Source: Hydrogenophaga pseudoflava NBRC 102511 (GTDB lineage Bacteria > Pseudomonadota > Gammaproteobacteria > Burkholderiales > Burkholderiaceae_C). Taken from it: a stretch of 64,000 nt of DNA. The notes under the pieces were generated by a model. The model was not told the origin of the DNA and ran no database searches. It saw nothing but the letters and a program-made list of their open reading frames with translations. Below are positions 29,250 through 37,751 of the stretch, piece by piece. Position numbers and translations under genes: made by a program. Position 1 is the stretch's first letter; each line of letters opens with the position of its first letter. Where the stretch lies: contig NZ_BCWQ01000005.1 in the NCBI RefSeq assembly GCF_001592285.1, positions 62,001 through 126,000 of the forward strand. Direction: 5' to 3'.

Positions 29250-29660
29250 TCATCCCCCACCCAGCCGCCGCGCCTCCACCTCAAACGGGTTGTCCCAGTA
29301 GGCATCCCGCCCGCGCAGCCACTGCCACGCCCCAGCCAGCAGATACGCCGGCAGAAACAGCGGCCCCCAGCGTTCGCACTGCCGCACATGCACCCGCTCG
29401 TGCGCGCGCAGGCGCTGCAGTTCCTGCGCATGGGTGCCGAGCACGACGTGGCCGAAGGTGATCGCTGTGAAGGGCCAGCGGCGCCGGGGTGGTGCGCGGC
29501 GCGCGGCGATTTCGATCACGCCATCCACGATGCGCAGGCGTGCGCCAAAAGGGAGCAGCAGCAGGCCGAGCGCGAGGCCGATCAGCGTGTTGGGCGATGC
29601 CCAGAGCCACCGCGCCCAGCGCCCGAGGCGACCGGCCGGCCGGGGCCTGCGGCGGGGCAT
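29250..29660 (-). CDS. Small membrane protein with HExxH motif
   Basis: A 136-residue protein. After a basic N-terminus comes one hydrophobic segment (about 21-40), then RAHERVHVRQ containing an HExxH zinc-protease-like motif (H87-H91), a second hydrophobic stretch (about 101-112), and the ending WDNPFEVEARRLG, where a glutamate could be the third zinc ligand. This layout recalls minimal gluzincin-like proteins; I recognise it only as a conserved hypothetical. It ends a minus-strand group after the thioesterase gene, 4 bases downstream of it, and may belong to the atu-like operon transcript. Confidence 0.65.
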   Translation of the reverse strand: MPRRRPRPAGRLGRWARWLWASPNTLIGLALGLLLLPFGARLRIVDGVIEIAARRAPPRRRWPFTAITFGHVVLGTHAQELQRLRAHERVHVRQCERWGPLFLPAYLLAGAWQWLRGRDAYWDNPFEVEARRLGGG

Positions 29661-29664
29661 GGCC

Positions 29665-30150
29665 TCAGGACACGATGTATGCGCCCGAGCCGCAGGACAG
29701 CAGCTTGCCGTCCGCGCCGCGGAACTCCATGCGCGTGGACGCCACGCGCGAACCCAGGCGCAGCACCTCGGCGCTGAGTTCGAAGTGCTCGCCGATGCCG
29801 GGGCGCAGGTAGTCGATGCGCAGGTCGATGGTGCCGAGCTTGCCGAAGCGGTGCAGGCGCTGATCGGGCGTTTCGTCCATGTGGCGCGCGCCGATGGCGG
29901 CCATGCAGGCCAGGCCGCCCATGGCGTCGAGCCCGGCGCTGATGACGCCGCCGTGCACGCGGTTGTGGCTGTAGTGGCCGATCAGTTCGTGGCGCATGTC
30001 GATGCGCGCGGTCACGCGCTCGGGCAGCAGGCTGGTGATCTTCAGCCCCAGCACCTGGTTGAACACGATCTTCTCTTCGAAGATGGCCTTGAGCCCGGCG
30101 ATGAACTCGGGCTCGAACTCGGTGGGCAGTGGTGGTGGGGATTTGCTCAT
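29665..30150 (-). CDS. PaaI-like hotdog thioesterase
   Basis: A 161-residue hotdog-domain thioesterase. The central HNRVHGGVISAGLDAMGGLACMAA (about 62-85) is the PaaI-type active-site region with HGG and the catalytic aspartate, and LGTIDLRIDYLRPG is the partner strand. It would release free acid or rescue CoA from dead-end thioesters. Its ATG overlaps the stop of the second acyl-CoA dehydrogenase by 4 bases, so it is coupled to the atu-like operon and probably works on its intermediates. Confidence 0.87.
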   Translation of the reverse strand: MSKSPPPLPTEFEPEFIAGLKAIFEEKIVFNQVLGLKITSLLPERVTARIDMRHELIGHYSHNRVHGGVISAGLDAMGGLACMAAIGARHMDETPDQRLHRFGKLGTIDLRIDYLRPGIGEHFELSAEVLRLGSRVASTRMEFRGADGKLLSCGSGAYIVS

Positions 30151-31313
30151 AGTCCGGATTGTCGCGCGGCGAGTTCTTTCATGATTTCTTCGGCGCCGCC
30201 GCCGATCATCATGACCTTGACCTCGCGGTAGATGCGTTCGCTGACGGTGCCGCGCATGTAGCCCATGCCGCCGAGGATCTGCACCGCGGCGTCGGCGCAG
30301 AACTGCATGGCCTGCGTGGCGTGGTTCTTGAGCAGGCAGACATGGCTGACCCAGTCCGGTCCCTGGTCGCCCGCGTCGGCGCGCGCGGTGACGGCGTCCA
30401 CCCAGGCCCGGGTGGATTCGATGCGCGTGCGCATGTCCATGAGCTTGTGGCGGATGACCTGGCGTTCGATGAGCGCGGCGCCAAAGGTCTGACGCTGGCG
30501 CGCCCAGTCCAGCGCCTCGTCGTAGCAGGCCTGTGCAAAGCCCAGCGCCATCGCGCTCATGGCCAGGCGCTCGCCGTTGAAGTTGCCCATGATCATGCGA
30601 AAGCCCGCGCCCTCTTCGCCCAGGCGGTATCGCACCGGCACGCGCACACCATCGAAGCGCAGGTGCGCGGTGTCAGAGCAGTGCCAGCCCATCTTCTGCA
30701 GCGCGCTGCGCGAGACGCCAGGCCGGTCCATGGGCACCACCACCATGCTGATGCCGCTGGCGCCCTTGTTGCCAGCATCGGTGCGAACGGCGAGCGCGAG
30801 CCAGTCGCAGCGCAGGCCGGAGGTGATGAAGACCTTCTCGCCGTCGATCACGTACTCGTCGCCCTCGCGCCGCGCGGTGGTGCGCAGCGCGGCCACGTCG
30901 GATCCACCGCCAGGTTCGGTGATGCCCAGCGCCGCGATCTGCTCGCCGCGCAGCACGGGCGGCACCACCTCGGCCTGCAGCTCGGGCGCGCCATGCGCCA
31001 GCACCGGCGGCAGGCCGATGTTCAGCGAGAACAGGCTGGCCATGAGGCCACCGCTGCTGCCGTGGCGGGCCAGGGTCTGCGACAGCGCGTTGCGCGCGCG
31101 CCAGGGCGCGGGCGTGCCGCCCAGATGCTCGGGGTAGCCCAGGCCGAGCAGGCCGAGGTCGGCGGCTTCGCGGTACAGCGCGCGCGGAATCTCGCCAGCG
31201 GCCTCCCAGGCGTCGAGGTTCGGGCGCACCCGCTCCAGTGCAAACCGGCGCACGGTATCGACCAGCGCCTCCAGGTCGGCGGCGTCGAAGTCGCTCGAAG
31301 TGTCGGTGCTCAT
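30147..31313 (-). CDS. Acyl-CoA dehydrogenase (second in atu-like operon)
   Basis: A 388-residue FAD acyl-CoA dehydrogenase. ITEPGGGSDVAALRT (about 129-143) and the GEKVFITSG strand mark the FAD and substrate site, and GGMGYMRGTVSERIYREVK with GGGAEEIMKEL marks the C-terminal domain; the glutamate in GGGAEE is the expected base or its neighbour. It differs from the AtuD-like enzyme of the same operon, so two different desaturation steps are likely. The start at 31313 overlaps the carboxylase alpha gene in ATGA, which settles it against a longer open frame. No second dehydrogenase follows atuF in the Pseudomonas order. Confidence 0.87.
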   Translation of the reverse strand: MSTDTSSDFDAADLEALVDTVRRFALERVRPNLDAWEAAGEIPRALYREAADLGLLGLGYPEHLGGTPAPWRARNALSQTLARHGSSGGLMASLFSLNIGLPPVLAHGAPELQAEVVPPVLRGEQIAALGITEPGGGSDVAALRTTARREGDEYVIDGEKVFITSGLRCDWLALAVRTDAGNKGASGISMVVVPMDRPGVSRSALQKMGWHCSDTAHLRFDGVRVPVRYRLGEEGAGFRMIMGNFNGERLAMSAMALGFAQACYDEALDWARQRQTFGAALIERQVIRHKLMDMRTRIESTRAWVDAVTARADAGDQGPDWVSHVCLLKNHATQAMQFCADAAVQILGGMGYMRGTVSERIYREVKVMMIGGGAEEIMKELAARQSGL

Positions 31314-33232
31314 GCGCCCTCTTCCGAAAAGACCAGCAGCACCTGTGCCGGTACCAGCTGCTGCCCCGCCACCACGGTCACGCCGGACACGGTTGCGTCG
31401 CGCGGTGCGGCGATCTGGTGTTCGATCTTCATGCTCTCGATGGTCAGCAGCACCTGCCCGCGCGCCACGCGCTGGCCGGGCTGCACCATGAGCGACACCA
31501 GCTTGCCGTTGAAGGGCGCGCGCAGTTCGCGCGCCGCGGGGCCCTGGCCACCGCTCAGCGCGGCGGACAGGCTCAGGTCCTGCAGGTGCAGGTCGTGGGC
31601 ACCCCAGCGCACATGGCAATGGCCGTCGGCGTGGCGCACCACCGCGGTGGGCTGCGCGACGCCATCGAGCGCCACGGTGACCTTGCCGATGTGTGCGCTG
31701 TACCCGCGCTCGCCAGCATGCACCTGCAACGCCCCGCGGCCGAGTTCGCGCACACCCAGGTCCAGCGTGGTCTCTCCGAGCTTCACGCGCAGCGGCCGCA
31801 CAAACGGGCTGGGCAGATCGGCGCCCGTGCGGCCCAGCCAGGTCGCCGCCAGCGCGGCGGCCACACAGGCCCCGTGCGGCGGCTGGATCGCCTCGCGCAG
31901 CCTGTCGCCCTGCTCCGCGAGGAAGGGGATGGTGGCCTCGCCCGCACCAAACACCGGATGGCGCAGGCAGGCCGCCAGGAAGGCGCGGTTGCTGGGCAGG
32001 CCGAGCAGCACCGTGTCGTCGAGCGCCTGCGCGAGTTGGGCGATGGCCCCGCCGCGGGTCGGCGCGTGGGCGATCAGCTTGCCCAGCATGGCGTCGTAGT
32101 GCGGCGTGACCACCGAGCCGTCTTCGAGCGCGTGGTCGAAGCGCAGGCCGTCGCTCAGCGGTGATTCGGCGAAACGCTGCACCGTGCCGGCGTGCGGGGT
32201 GAAGTGTTCGTCTTCGGCGCAGAGGCGGACTTCAATGGCATGACCCTGGAGCTGCACCTTGTCCTGTGTCAACGGCAGCGGCTCGCCACGCGCCACACGG
32301 AGTTGCCATTCGACCAGGTCCAACCCGGTGAGCATTTCGGTGACGGGGTGCTCGACCTGCAGCCGGGTGTTCATCTCCATCAGGAAGAACTGGTCGCCGT
32401 CGAGCAAAAACTCCACCGTCCCCGCGCCCACATAGCCCGCGCCCTGCACCAGCGCCACCGCGCAGCGGCCCAGCTCGGCGCGCAGCTCGGGCGAGACCGC
32501 CGGGCTGGGCGACTCCTCGATGATCTTCTGGTGGCGGCGCTGCACCGAACAGTCGCGCTCGCCCAGGTGGATGCAGTGGCCGTGGGCGTCGGCGAACACC
32601 TGCACCTCGACGTGGCGCGGGTTGAGCAGCGCACGTTCGATCAGCAGGTCGCCATTGCCGAAACCGGCCAGGGCTTCGGACCGCGCGCTCTGCAGCGCGG
32701 CGGGCAGTTGCTCGGCGCTGTGCACGAGGCGCATGCCGCGCCCGCCGCCACCGGCCACGGCCTTGACCATGACCGGGTAGCCGATGCGCTGCGCCTCGGC
32801 CGCGAAGGTCTCGTCGCGCTGGTCGTCGCCGAAGCAGCCCGGCAGCACCGGCACACCCTGTGCCAGCGCCACCGCCTTGGCGGCGGACTTGCTGCCCAGC
32901 GCGCGGATGGCGGCGGGCAGCGGTCCGACCCAGGTGAGGCCGGCGTCGATGACGGCCTGCGCGAAGTCGGCGTTTTCGCTGAGGAAGCCGTAGCCGGGGT
33001 GCACCGCGTCGGCGCCGCTGGCGCGCGCGGCGCCGATGAGTTTGTCGATGTGCAAATAGCTGTCGGCCGAGGCGGTGCCGCCCAGCGCCACGGCCGTGTC
33101 GGCTTCGCGCACGTGCAAGGCGCCGCGATCGGCGTCGGAAAACACCGCCACGGTCGCGACGCCCATGCGGCGCGCGGTGCGGAGGATGCGGCGCGCGATC
33201 TCGCCGCGGTTGGCGATCAGCAGGCGCCTCAT
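31310..33232 (-). CDS. atuF: Acyl-CoA carboxylase biotin-containing alpha subunit (AtuF-like)
   Basis: A 640-residue subunit with three parts: biotin carboxylase (about 1-450; NRGEIARRILRTAR, the ATP-grasp loop KAVAGGGGRGMR, EMNTRLQVEHPVTE), a linker domain, and a biotin-carrier domain whose lysine is K602 in ESMKIEHQ. It carboxylates biotin for the partner beta subunit. The order after atuB, C, D and E matches the geranyl-CoA carboxylase alpha subunit AtuF (about 660 residues); a 3-methylcrotonyl-CoA carboxylase alpha (LiuD) cannot be excluded from this subunit alone. It overlaps its neighbours by 4 bases on both sides. Confidence 0.85.
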   Translation of the reverse strand: MRRLLIANRGEIARRILRTARRMGVATVAVFSDADRGALHVREADTAVALGGTASADSYLHIDKLIGAARASGADAVHPGYGFLSENADFAQAVIDAGLTWVGPLPAAIRALGSKSAAKAVALAQGVPVLPGCFGDDQRDETFAAEAQRIGYPVMVKAVAGGGGRGMRLVHSAEQLPAALQSARSEALAGFGNGDLLIERALLNPRHVEVQVFADAHGHCIHLGERDCSVQRRHQKIIEESPSPAVSPELRAELGRCAVALVQGAGYVGAGTVEFLLDGDQFFLMEMNTRLQVEHPVTEMLTGLDLVEWQLRVARGEPLPLTQDKVQLQGHAIEVRLCAEDEHFTPHAGTVQRFAESPLSDGLRFDHALEDGSVVTPHYDAMLGKLIAHAPTRGGAIAQLAQALDDTVLLGLPSNRAFLAACLRHPVFGAGEATIPFLAEQGDRLREAIQPPHGACVAAALAATWLGRTGADLPSPFVRPLRVKLGETTLDLGVRELGRGALQVHAGERGYSAHIGKVTVALDGVAQPTAVVRHADGHCHVRWGAHDLHLQDLSLSAALSGGQGPAARELRAPFNGKLVSLMVQPGQRVARGQVLLTIESMKIEHQIAAPRDATVSGVTVVAGQQLVPAQVLLVFSEEGA

Positions 33233-34026
33233 GCGCCCCCCTCCACCCACGGTGCGGGCTGCTTGCGCACAAAGGCCTTGAGGCCGGCAGCCGCCTCCGG
33301 CCCGCGCAGGGCCGTCGCGAAAGCGATGGCGGCTTCGTCGCGCAGGTCGGGCAGCGGTCCGTGCAGGCGGCGCAGCAGCTGCTTGGTCTCGGCCAGGGCA
33401 CCGGGTGCGGCCAGGCGGTGGCGCGCCAGCGTGTCGGTCAGCGCCGCTTCCATCTCGCCGTCGGCCACCACGTCGTTGACCAGGCCCAGGTCGCACGCTT
33501 CGCTGGCACTGAAGTGCCGGCCCGAGAGCAGGCAGTCGCGTGCGGCGCGGTCGCCCAGGCGCCGCCAGACAAAGGGCGCGATCTGCGCCGGTGGCAGGCC
33601 CAGCGTGACCTCGGGCGTGGCGAACACCGAGCGCTGCGTCGCCAGCACCACATCGCCACAGCAGGCCAGGCCGAAGCCGCCGCCCATGGCCGGCCCGTCC
33701 ACCGCCACCACCAGCAGCTGCGGCAGTTCGGTCAGCGCGTGCAGCACGTCGCCGAACGCGCGGTTGGCGTCGATCAACGGGTCGTGTGCGCCCTCGGCGA
33801 GTGGCTGGCCGATGGCGCTGGCGAAGTGGCCCAGGCTGCCGCCCGCGCAGAAGGCGCCACTCCCGCCGGTGAGCACCACCGTGCGCAGGCTGTCGTCGGC
33901 CTTGGCCCGCAGGCAGGCCTCGAACAGGGCGACCACCATGCCGTCGGACAGCGCGTTGCGCGTGGCCTGGTCATCGAGCGTCCAGCGCTCGGTGTCGCCC
34001 TGCCGCACCACCAGAAAGTTGCTCAT
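33229..34026 (-). CDS. atuE: Enoyl-CoA hydratase (AtuE-like)
   Basis: A 265-residue crotonase, equal in length to AtuE as I recall it. Oxyanion-hole segments are SGAFCAGGSLGHF (about 56-68) and GPAMGGGFGLACCGDVVLA (about 112-130). In the acyclic terpene route AtuE hydrates isohexenylglutaconyl-CoA, the product of geranyl-CoA carboxylase; the position between the AtuD-like dehydrogenase and the carboxylase alpha gene supports this. A methylglutaconyl-CoA hydratase role (LiuC) is the alternative. The ATG at 34024-34026 lies 11 bases after atuD, and the stop overlaps atuF by 4 bases. Confidence 0.8.
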   Translation of the reverse strand: MSNFLVVRQGDTERWTLDDQATRNALSDGMVVALFEACLRAKADDSLRTVVLTGGSGAFCAGGSLGHFASAIGQPLAEGAHDPLIDANRAFGDVLHALTELPQLLVVAVDGPAMGGGFGLACCGDVVLATQRSVFATPEVTLGLPPAQIAPFVWRRLGDRAARDCLLSGRHFSASEACDLGLVNDVVADGEMEAALTDTLARHRLAAPGALAETKQLLRRLHGPLPDLRDEAAIAFATALRGPEAAAGLKAFVRKQPAPWVEGGA

Positions 34027-34037
34027 GTCACGCCCTT

Positions 34038-35210
34038 TCAGTGCGCCGGGCGTTTGGCGATGCCCATCATCTTGGTGAGGATGCCGAGCATCACCTCGTC
34101 GGCCCCGCCGCCGATGGAGGCCAGGCGCCCGTCGCGGTACATGCGCGAGACCTTGTTGTCCCACGTGAAGCCCATGCCGCCCCAGAACTGCAGGCAGGTG
34201 TCGGGCACCTGGCGGTTCAGGCGCCCGGCCTTGAGCTTGGCCATGGTGGCCCACTCGGTCACGTCCTCGCCGGCCACGTAGTGCTCGCAGGCCTGGTAGG
34301 TCAGCGCGCGCAGGCTCTCGACCTCGGTCTTGAGCTCGGCCAGCTTGAACTGCACCCACTGCTGGTCGGCCAGCGAGGCGCCAAACAGCTGGCGCTCCTG
34401 CGCGTACTCCACCGTCCACTGGATGCAGTTGCTCAGGCTTTGCAGCGTGCTGGCCGCGCACCACAGGCGCTCCTCCTGGAACTGCTGCATCTGGTAGATG
34501 AAGCCCGCGCCCTCGGCGCCGATGCGGTAGCGCTGCGGCACGCGCACCTCGTCGAAGAACAGCAGGCCGGTGTCGCTGCTGTTCATGCCGATTTTTTTGA
34601 TCTTCTGGCCGACCTCGAAGCCTTTGACGGTCTTGCCGTTCTCGCGCAGCGGCACCATGACCAGGCTCTTGTTCTTGTGCGCGGGGCCGTCGCTGGTGTT
34701 GACCAGCATGCACATCCAGTCGGCCTGCAGGCTGTTGGTGATCCACATCTTCTGGCCGCTGATGACGTAGTCGTCGCCGTCCTTGCGGGCCACGGTCTTG
34801 ATGGCCGACACGTCACTGCCCGCGCCGGGCTCGCTCACGCCGATGCAGCCGACCATGTCGCCCGCGATGGCGGGCGCGAGGAACTGCGCCTTGAGTTCTT
34901 CGCTGCCGAAACGCGCCAGGGCCGGTGTGCACATGTCGGTCTGCACGCCGATGGCCATGGGCACGCCGCCGCAGTGGATGTGGCCCAGCGTCTCGGCCAT
35001 GGCCACGCTGTAGGAGTAGTCCAGCCCCATGCCGCCGTAGGCCTCGGGTTTGGTCAGGCCCAGCAGGCCGAGCTGGCCCATCTGTTTGAAGACCTCGTGC
35101 GCCGGGAAGATCTCGGCCGCTTCCCACTCGTCCACGTGCGGGTTGATGTGCTCGTCGATGAAGCGCTTGAGGGTCTTCTGGATCTCGCGGTGTTCGTGGG
35201 TGAACTGCAT
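34038..35210 (-). CDS. atuD: Acyl-CoA dehydrogenase (AtuD-like)
   Basis: A 390-residue FAD acyl-CoA dehydrogenase. VSEPGAGSDVSAIKTVARKDGDDYVISGQKMWITN covers the FAD/substrate strand in two familiar motifs, and FWGGMGFTWDNKVSRMYRDGR with IGGGADEVML ends the catalytic domain (glutamate near residue 372). In Pseudomonas AtuD desaturates citronellyl-CoA to geranyl-CoA, the substrate of AtuC/F; the operon place (just after the carboxylase beta gene) is the same here. It starts 34 bases after the beta gene with GGAGACA before the ATG. Confidence 0.82.
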   Translation of the reverse strand: MQFTHEHREIQKTLKRFIDEHINPHVDEWEAAEIFPAHEVFKQMGQLGLLGLTKPEAYGGMGLDYSYSVAMAETLGHIHCGGVPMAIGVQTDMCTPALARFGSEELKAQFLAPAIAGDMVGCIGVSEPGAGSDVSAIKTVARKDGDDYVISGQKMWITNSLQADWMCMLVNTSDGPAHKNKSLVMVPLRENGKTVKGFEVGQKIKKIGMNSSDTGLLFFDEVRVPQRYRIGAEGAGFIYQMQQFQEERLWCAASTLQSLSNCIQWTVEYAQERQLFGASLADQQWVQFKLAELKTEVESLRALTYQACEHYVAGEDVTEWATMAKLKAGRLNRQVPDTCLQFWGGMGFTWDNKVSRMYRDGRLASIGGGADEVMLGILTKMMGIAKRPAH

Positions 35211-35244
35211 GGGGTGTCTCCTGTCGTTGTCTTGAAAGCGGCGC

Positions 35245-36864
35245 TCACATGCGCGCGACGCCGAACGGCATGGGCCTCGGCTGGCGCAGCGCCGCCTCGG
35301 CCACGGTGTCCAGGCAGAAGCGGAGCACGGCGCGGGTGTCGCGCGGGTCGATCACGCCGTCGTCCAGCACCAGGCCGCTCGTGTAGAACGCGTCGGCCTG
35401 CGACTCGAACTTCTGCACGATGGCCTCGTACTTCGCCTTCATCTGCGCCTGCACCTCGGGCGTGTCGGTGGGGATGCCTTTGCGCGCCATGCCGGCCTCG
35501 GCCACGATCTGCATGGTCCTGGCGGCCTGCTCGCCGCCCATGACCGCGGTGCGCGCGTTGGGCCAGCTGAACAGGAAGCGCGGCGCGTAACCGCGGCCGC
35601 ACATGCCGTAGTTGCCCGCACCGAAACTGGCGCCGCACTGGATGGTGATCTGCGGCACCGTCGCATTCGTCACCGCCTGGATCATCTTGCTGCCGTGCTT
35701 GATCATCCCGGCCTGCTCGCTGTCCTTGCCGACCATGTAGCCGGTGGTGTTCTGCAGGTAGACGATGGGGTGGCCGAGCTGGCACATCCACTGGATGAAG
35801 TGCGTGGCCTTGTTCGCGCCGGCCACGTCGATGGGACCGTTGTTGCTGATGATGCCGACCGCGTGGCCGCCGATGTGCGCCTGGGCGCAGACCGTGGCGG
35901 CGCCGTAGAGCGCCTTGAACTCAAGGATGTCGGAGCCATCGGTGATGCGGGCCATGACCTCGCGCATGTCCACCGGTTCGCGGTGGTGCGCGGGCATCAG
36001 GGACAGCAGGTCCTCGGCGTCTAAACGGGGTTCGGGCGCCGTCGGTCGCTGAGGCATCTGCCAGCCGGTGCGCGCCACGATGTCGCGCGCCAGGCCCAGG
36101 GCCTCGCGGTCGTCTTCGGCCAGGTGCTCGCCCAGTCCCGACACCGTGGTGTGCATCTCGGCACCGCCCAACTCCTCTTCGGTGGCGATCTCGCCGGTGG
36201 CGGCCTTGAGCAGCGGCGGCCCGGCGAGAAAGGCGCGCGAGCGGCCGCGCACCATGATCACGATGTCCGAGAGGCCCGGCATGTAGGCGCCACCGGCGGT
36301 GCCCGACCCGTGCTGCACCGTGATGACCGGCAGGCCCGCCGCCGAGAGGCGCGCGAGGTTGCGGAACAGACCGCCGCCGAGCACGAAGCCCTCGACCTGG
36401 TACTTCATCAGGTTCGCGCCCGCGCTCTCGACCAGGTGCACGAAAGGCAGCCGGTTCTCCAGCGCCATCTCCTGCACCCGCAGGATCTTCTCCAGCCCGC
36501 GCGCCTGGATCGCACCGGCCTCGATGCCCGAGTCGCTGGCCACCACCATGCAGCGCACGCCGCCAATGAAGCCGATGCCAGCCAGCATGCCGCCGCCGGG
36601 CACGGACTTCTCCGGGTCCTTCGTGTCCTGCAGGAAACCGGCCAGCGAACACAGCGGCAGGTACGGCGCGCCCGGGTCCAGCAGCAGGCCCACGCGCTCG
36701 CGCGGCAGCAGCTGCCCGCGCTTGTGGAACACCGGCGCCGACAGGGCCGAAGCGGCCGCGGCGCGGTCTTCCAGCGCCCGCAGCTGGGCGATGCGCGCCA
36801 GCAGGGCGTCGCGGCGCTGCGCGGCCTGTTCGCTGTGCGGGTTGAAATTCGACGCAAAGCTCAT
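35245..36864 (-). CDS. atuC: Acyl-CoA carboxylase beta subunit (AtuC-like)
   Basis: A 539-residue carboxyltransferase, the length of geranyl- and methylcrotonyl-CoA carboxylase beta subunits. The N-domain has FHKRGQLLPRERV and SVPGGGMLAGIG; GSGTAGGAYMPGLSD and FLAGPPLLKAATGE mark the acyl-CoA and biotin sites; ISNNGPIDVAGANK marks the C-domain. At residues 163-165 the sequence is GGG before LFRN, where MCC enzymes carry a bulky FGRIFF-type stretch. A Gly-for-Phe exchange is the published basis for geranyl-CoA over methylcrotonyl-CoA use, so this supports AtuC; a full alignment was not possible here. It overlaps the SDR gene by 4 bases. Confidence 0.85.
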   Translation of the reverse strand: MSFASNFNPHSEQAAQRRDALLARIAQLRALEDRAAAASALSAPVFHKRGQLLPRERVGLLLDPGAPYLPLCSLAGFLQDTKDPEKSVPGGGMLAGIGFIGGVRCMVVASDSGIEAGAIQARGLEKILRVQEMALENRLPFVHLVESAGANLMKYQVEGFVLGGGLFRNLARLSAAGLPVITVQHGSGTAGGAYMPGLSDIVIMVRGRSRAFLAGPPLLKAATGEIATEEELGGAEMHTTVSGLGEHLAEDDREALGLARDIVARTGWQMPQRPTAPEPRLDAEDLLSLMPAHHREPVDMREVMARITDGSDILEFKALYGAATVCAQAHIGGHAVGIISNNGPIDVAGANKATHFIQWMCQLGHPIVYLQNTTGYMVGKDSEQAGMIKHGSKMIQAVTNATVPQITIQCGASFGAGNYGMCGRGYAPRFLFSWPNARTAVMGGEQAARTMQIVAEAGMARKGIPTDTPEVQAQMKAKYEAIVQKFESQADAFYTSGLVLDDGVIDPRDTRAVLRFCLDTVAEAALRQPRPMPFGVARM

Positions 36865-37751
36865 GACTGGAACACCTTGGGCGTGACCGCGCGGTGGAAA
36901 CCGTCGAAAGGTTTCACCGCGTCGCGCTGCTGCACCTCGGCCGGTGCGGCGACCTGCCCCCAGCCCATGCGCACCTGGGGCCGTGCGCCGTCTACACGCA
37001 ACACCGTGCCGCTGATGAAGCTGGCCGCGGGCGAGAGCAGGAAGACGATGGCGGCCGAGGTCTCGGCCTCGTTGCCGAAGCGCCCCAGCGGCACGGTCTG
37101 GCGCATCTCACGCAGCATCGGCCCGGCCTCGGGCGGGTAGTGGTCCATGCCGCTGGAGGCGATGTAGCCCGGCGCGACCGCGTTCACGCGCACGCCGCTT
37201 TTCGCCCACTCCATCGCCGCGGTCTCGGTGAAGCTCACCATGCCCATGCGGGCGGCGCCGCTGTGGCCCATGCCGGGCATCGAACCCCACATGTCCGCGA
37301 CGATGTTCACGATGGCGCCGCCCTGCGCCTGCATGCTCTGCAGGTAGCACTCGCGCGCCACCAGGAAGCCACCGGTCAGGTTGGTGTCGATCACCGCCTG
37401 CCAGCCCTTGGCGCTGATCTTCTCCAGCGGGGTGATGTACTGGCCGCCGGCGTTGTTGACCAGGGCGTCGATGCGGCCATGCGCCTGCACCGCGTCGGCC
37501 ACCATGGCCTGCACGCCCGCCTCGTTGCGGATGTCGCAGACGTGGAAGCTGGCGCGCCCGCCGTCGTCGGCGATCTCGATGGCCGTGGCCTGCAGCTTCT
37601 CGGGGTTGCGGCCCACCAGCACCACCATGGCACCCAGCCGGGCCAGCTCGTGCGCGGTGCAGCGGCCGATGCCCGATCCGCCTCCGGTGACCATCACCAC
37701 TCGCCCGGCGAACAGGCCGTCGCGAAACACGGAACCATACCGTTTGCTCAT
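36861..37751 (-). CDS. atuB: Atypical SDR oxidoreductase (AtuB/PECR-like)
   Basis: A 296-residue Rossmann-fold reductase. The NADP-binding GGGSGIGR lies at about residues 23-30, and VNNAGGQYITP follows. The usual Tyr-xxx-Lys pair is missing: the segment reads GHSGAARMGM, so His and Arg occupy those places. The same HSGAAR pattern occurs in peroxisomal trans-2-enoyl-CoA reductase and related dienoyl-CoA reductases, so the substrate is probably a CoA thioester rather than an alcohol. In the Pseudomonas cluster AtuB occupies this place between atuR/A and atuC. It overlaps the TetR gene and the carboxylase beta gene by 4 bases each. Confidence 0.75.
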   Translation of the reverse strand: MSKRYGSVFRDGLFAGRVVMVTGGGSGIGRCTAHELARLGAMVVLVGRNPEKLQATAIEIADDGGRASFHVCDIRNEAGVQAMVADAVQAHGRIDALVNNAGGQYITPLEKISAKGWQAVIDTNLTGGFLVARECYLQSMQAQGGAIVNIVADMWGSMPGMGHSGAARMGMVSFTETAAMEWAKSGVRVNAVAPGYIASSGMDHYPPEAGPMLREMRQTVPLGRFGNEAETSAAIVFLLSPAASFISGTVLRVDGARPQVRMGWGQVAAPAEVQQRDAVKPFDGFHRAVTPKVFQS

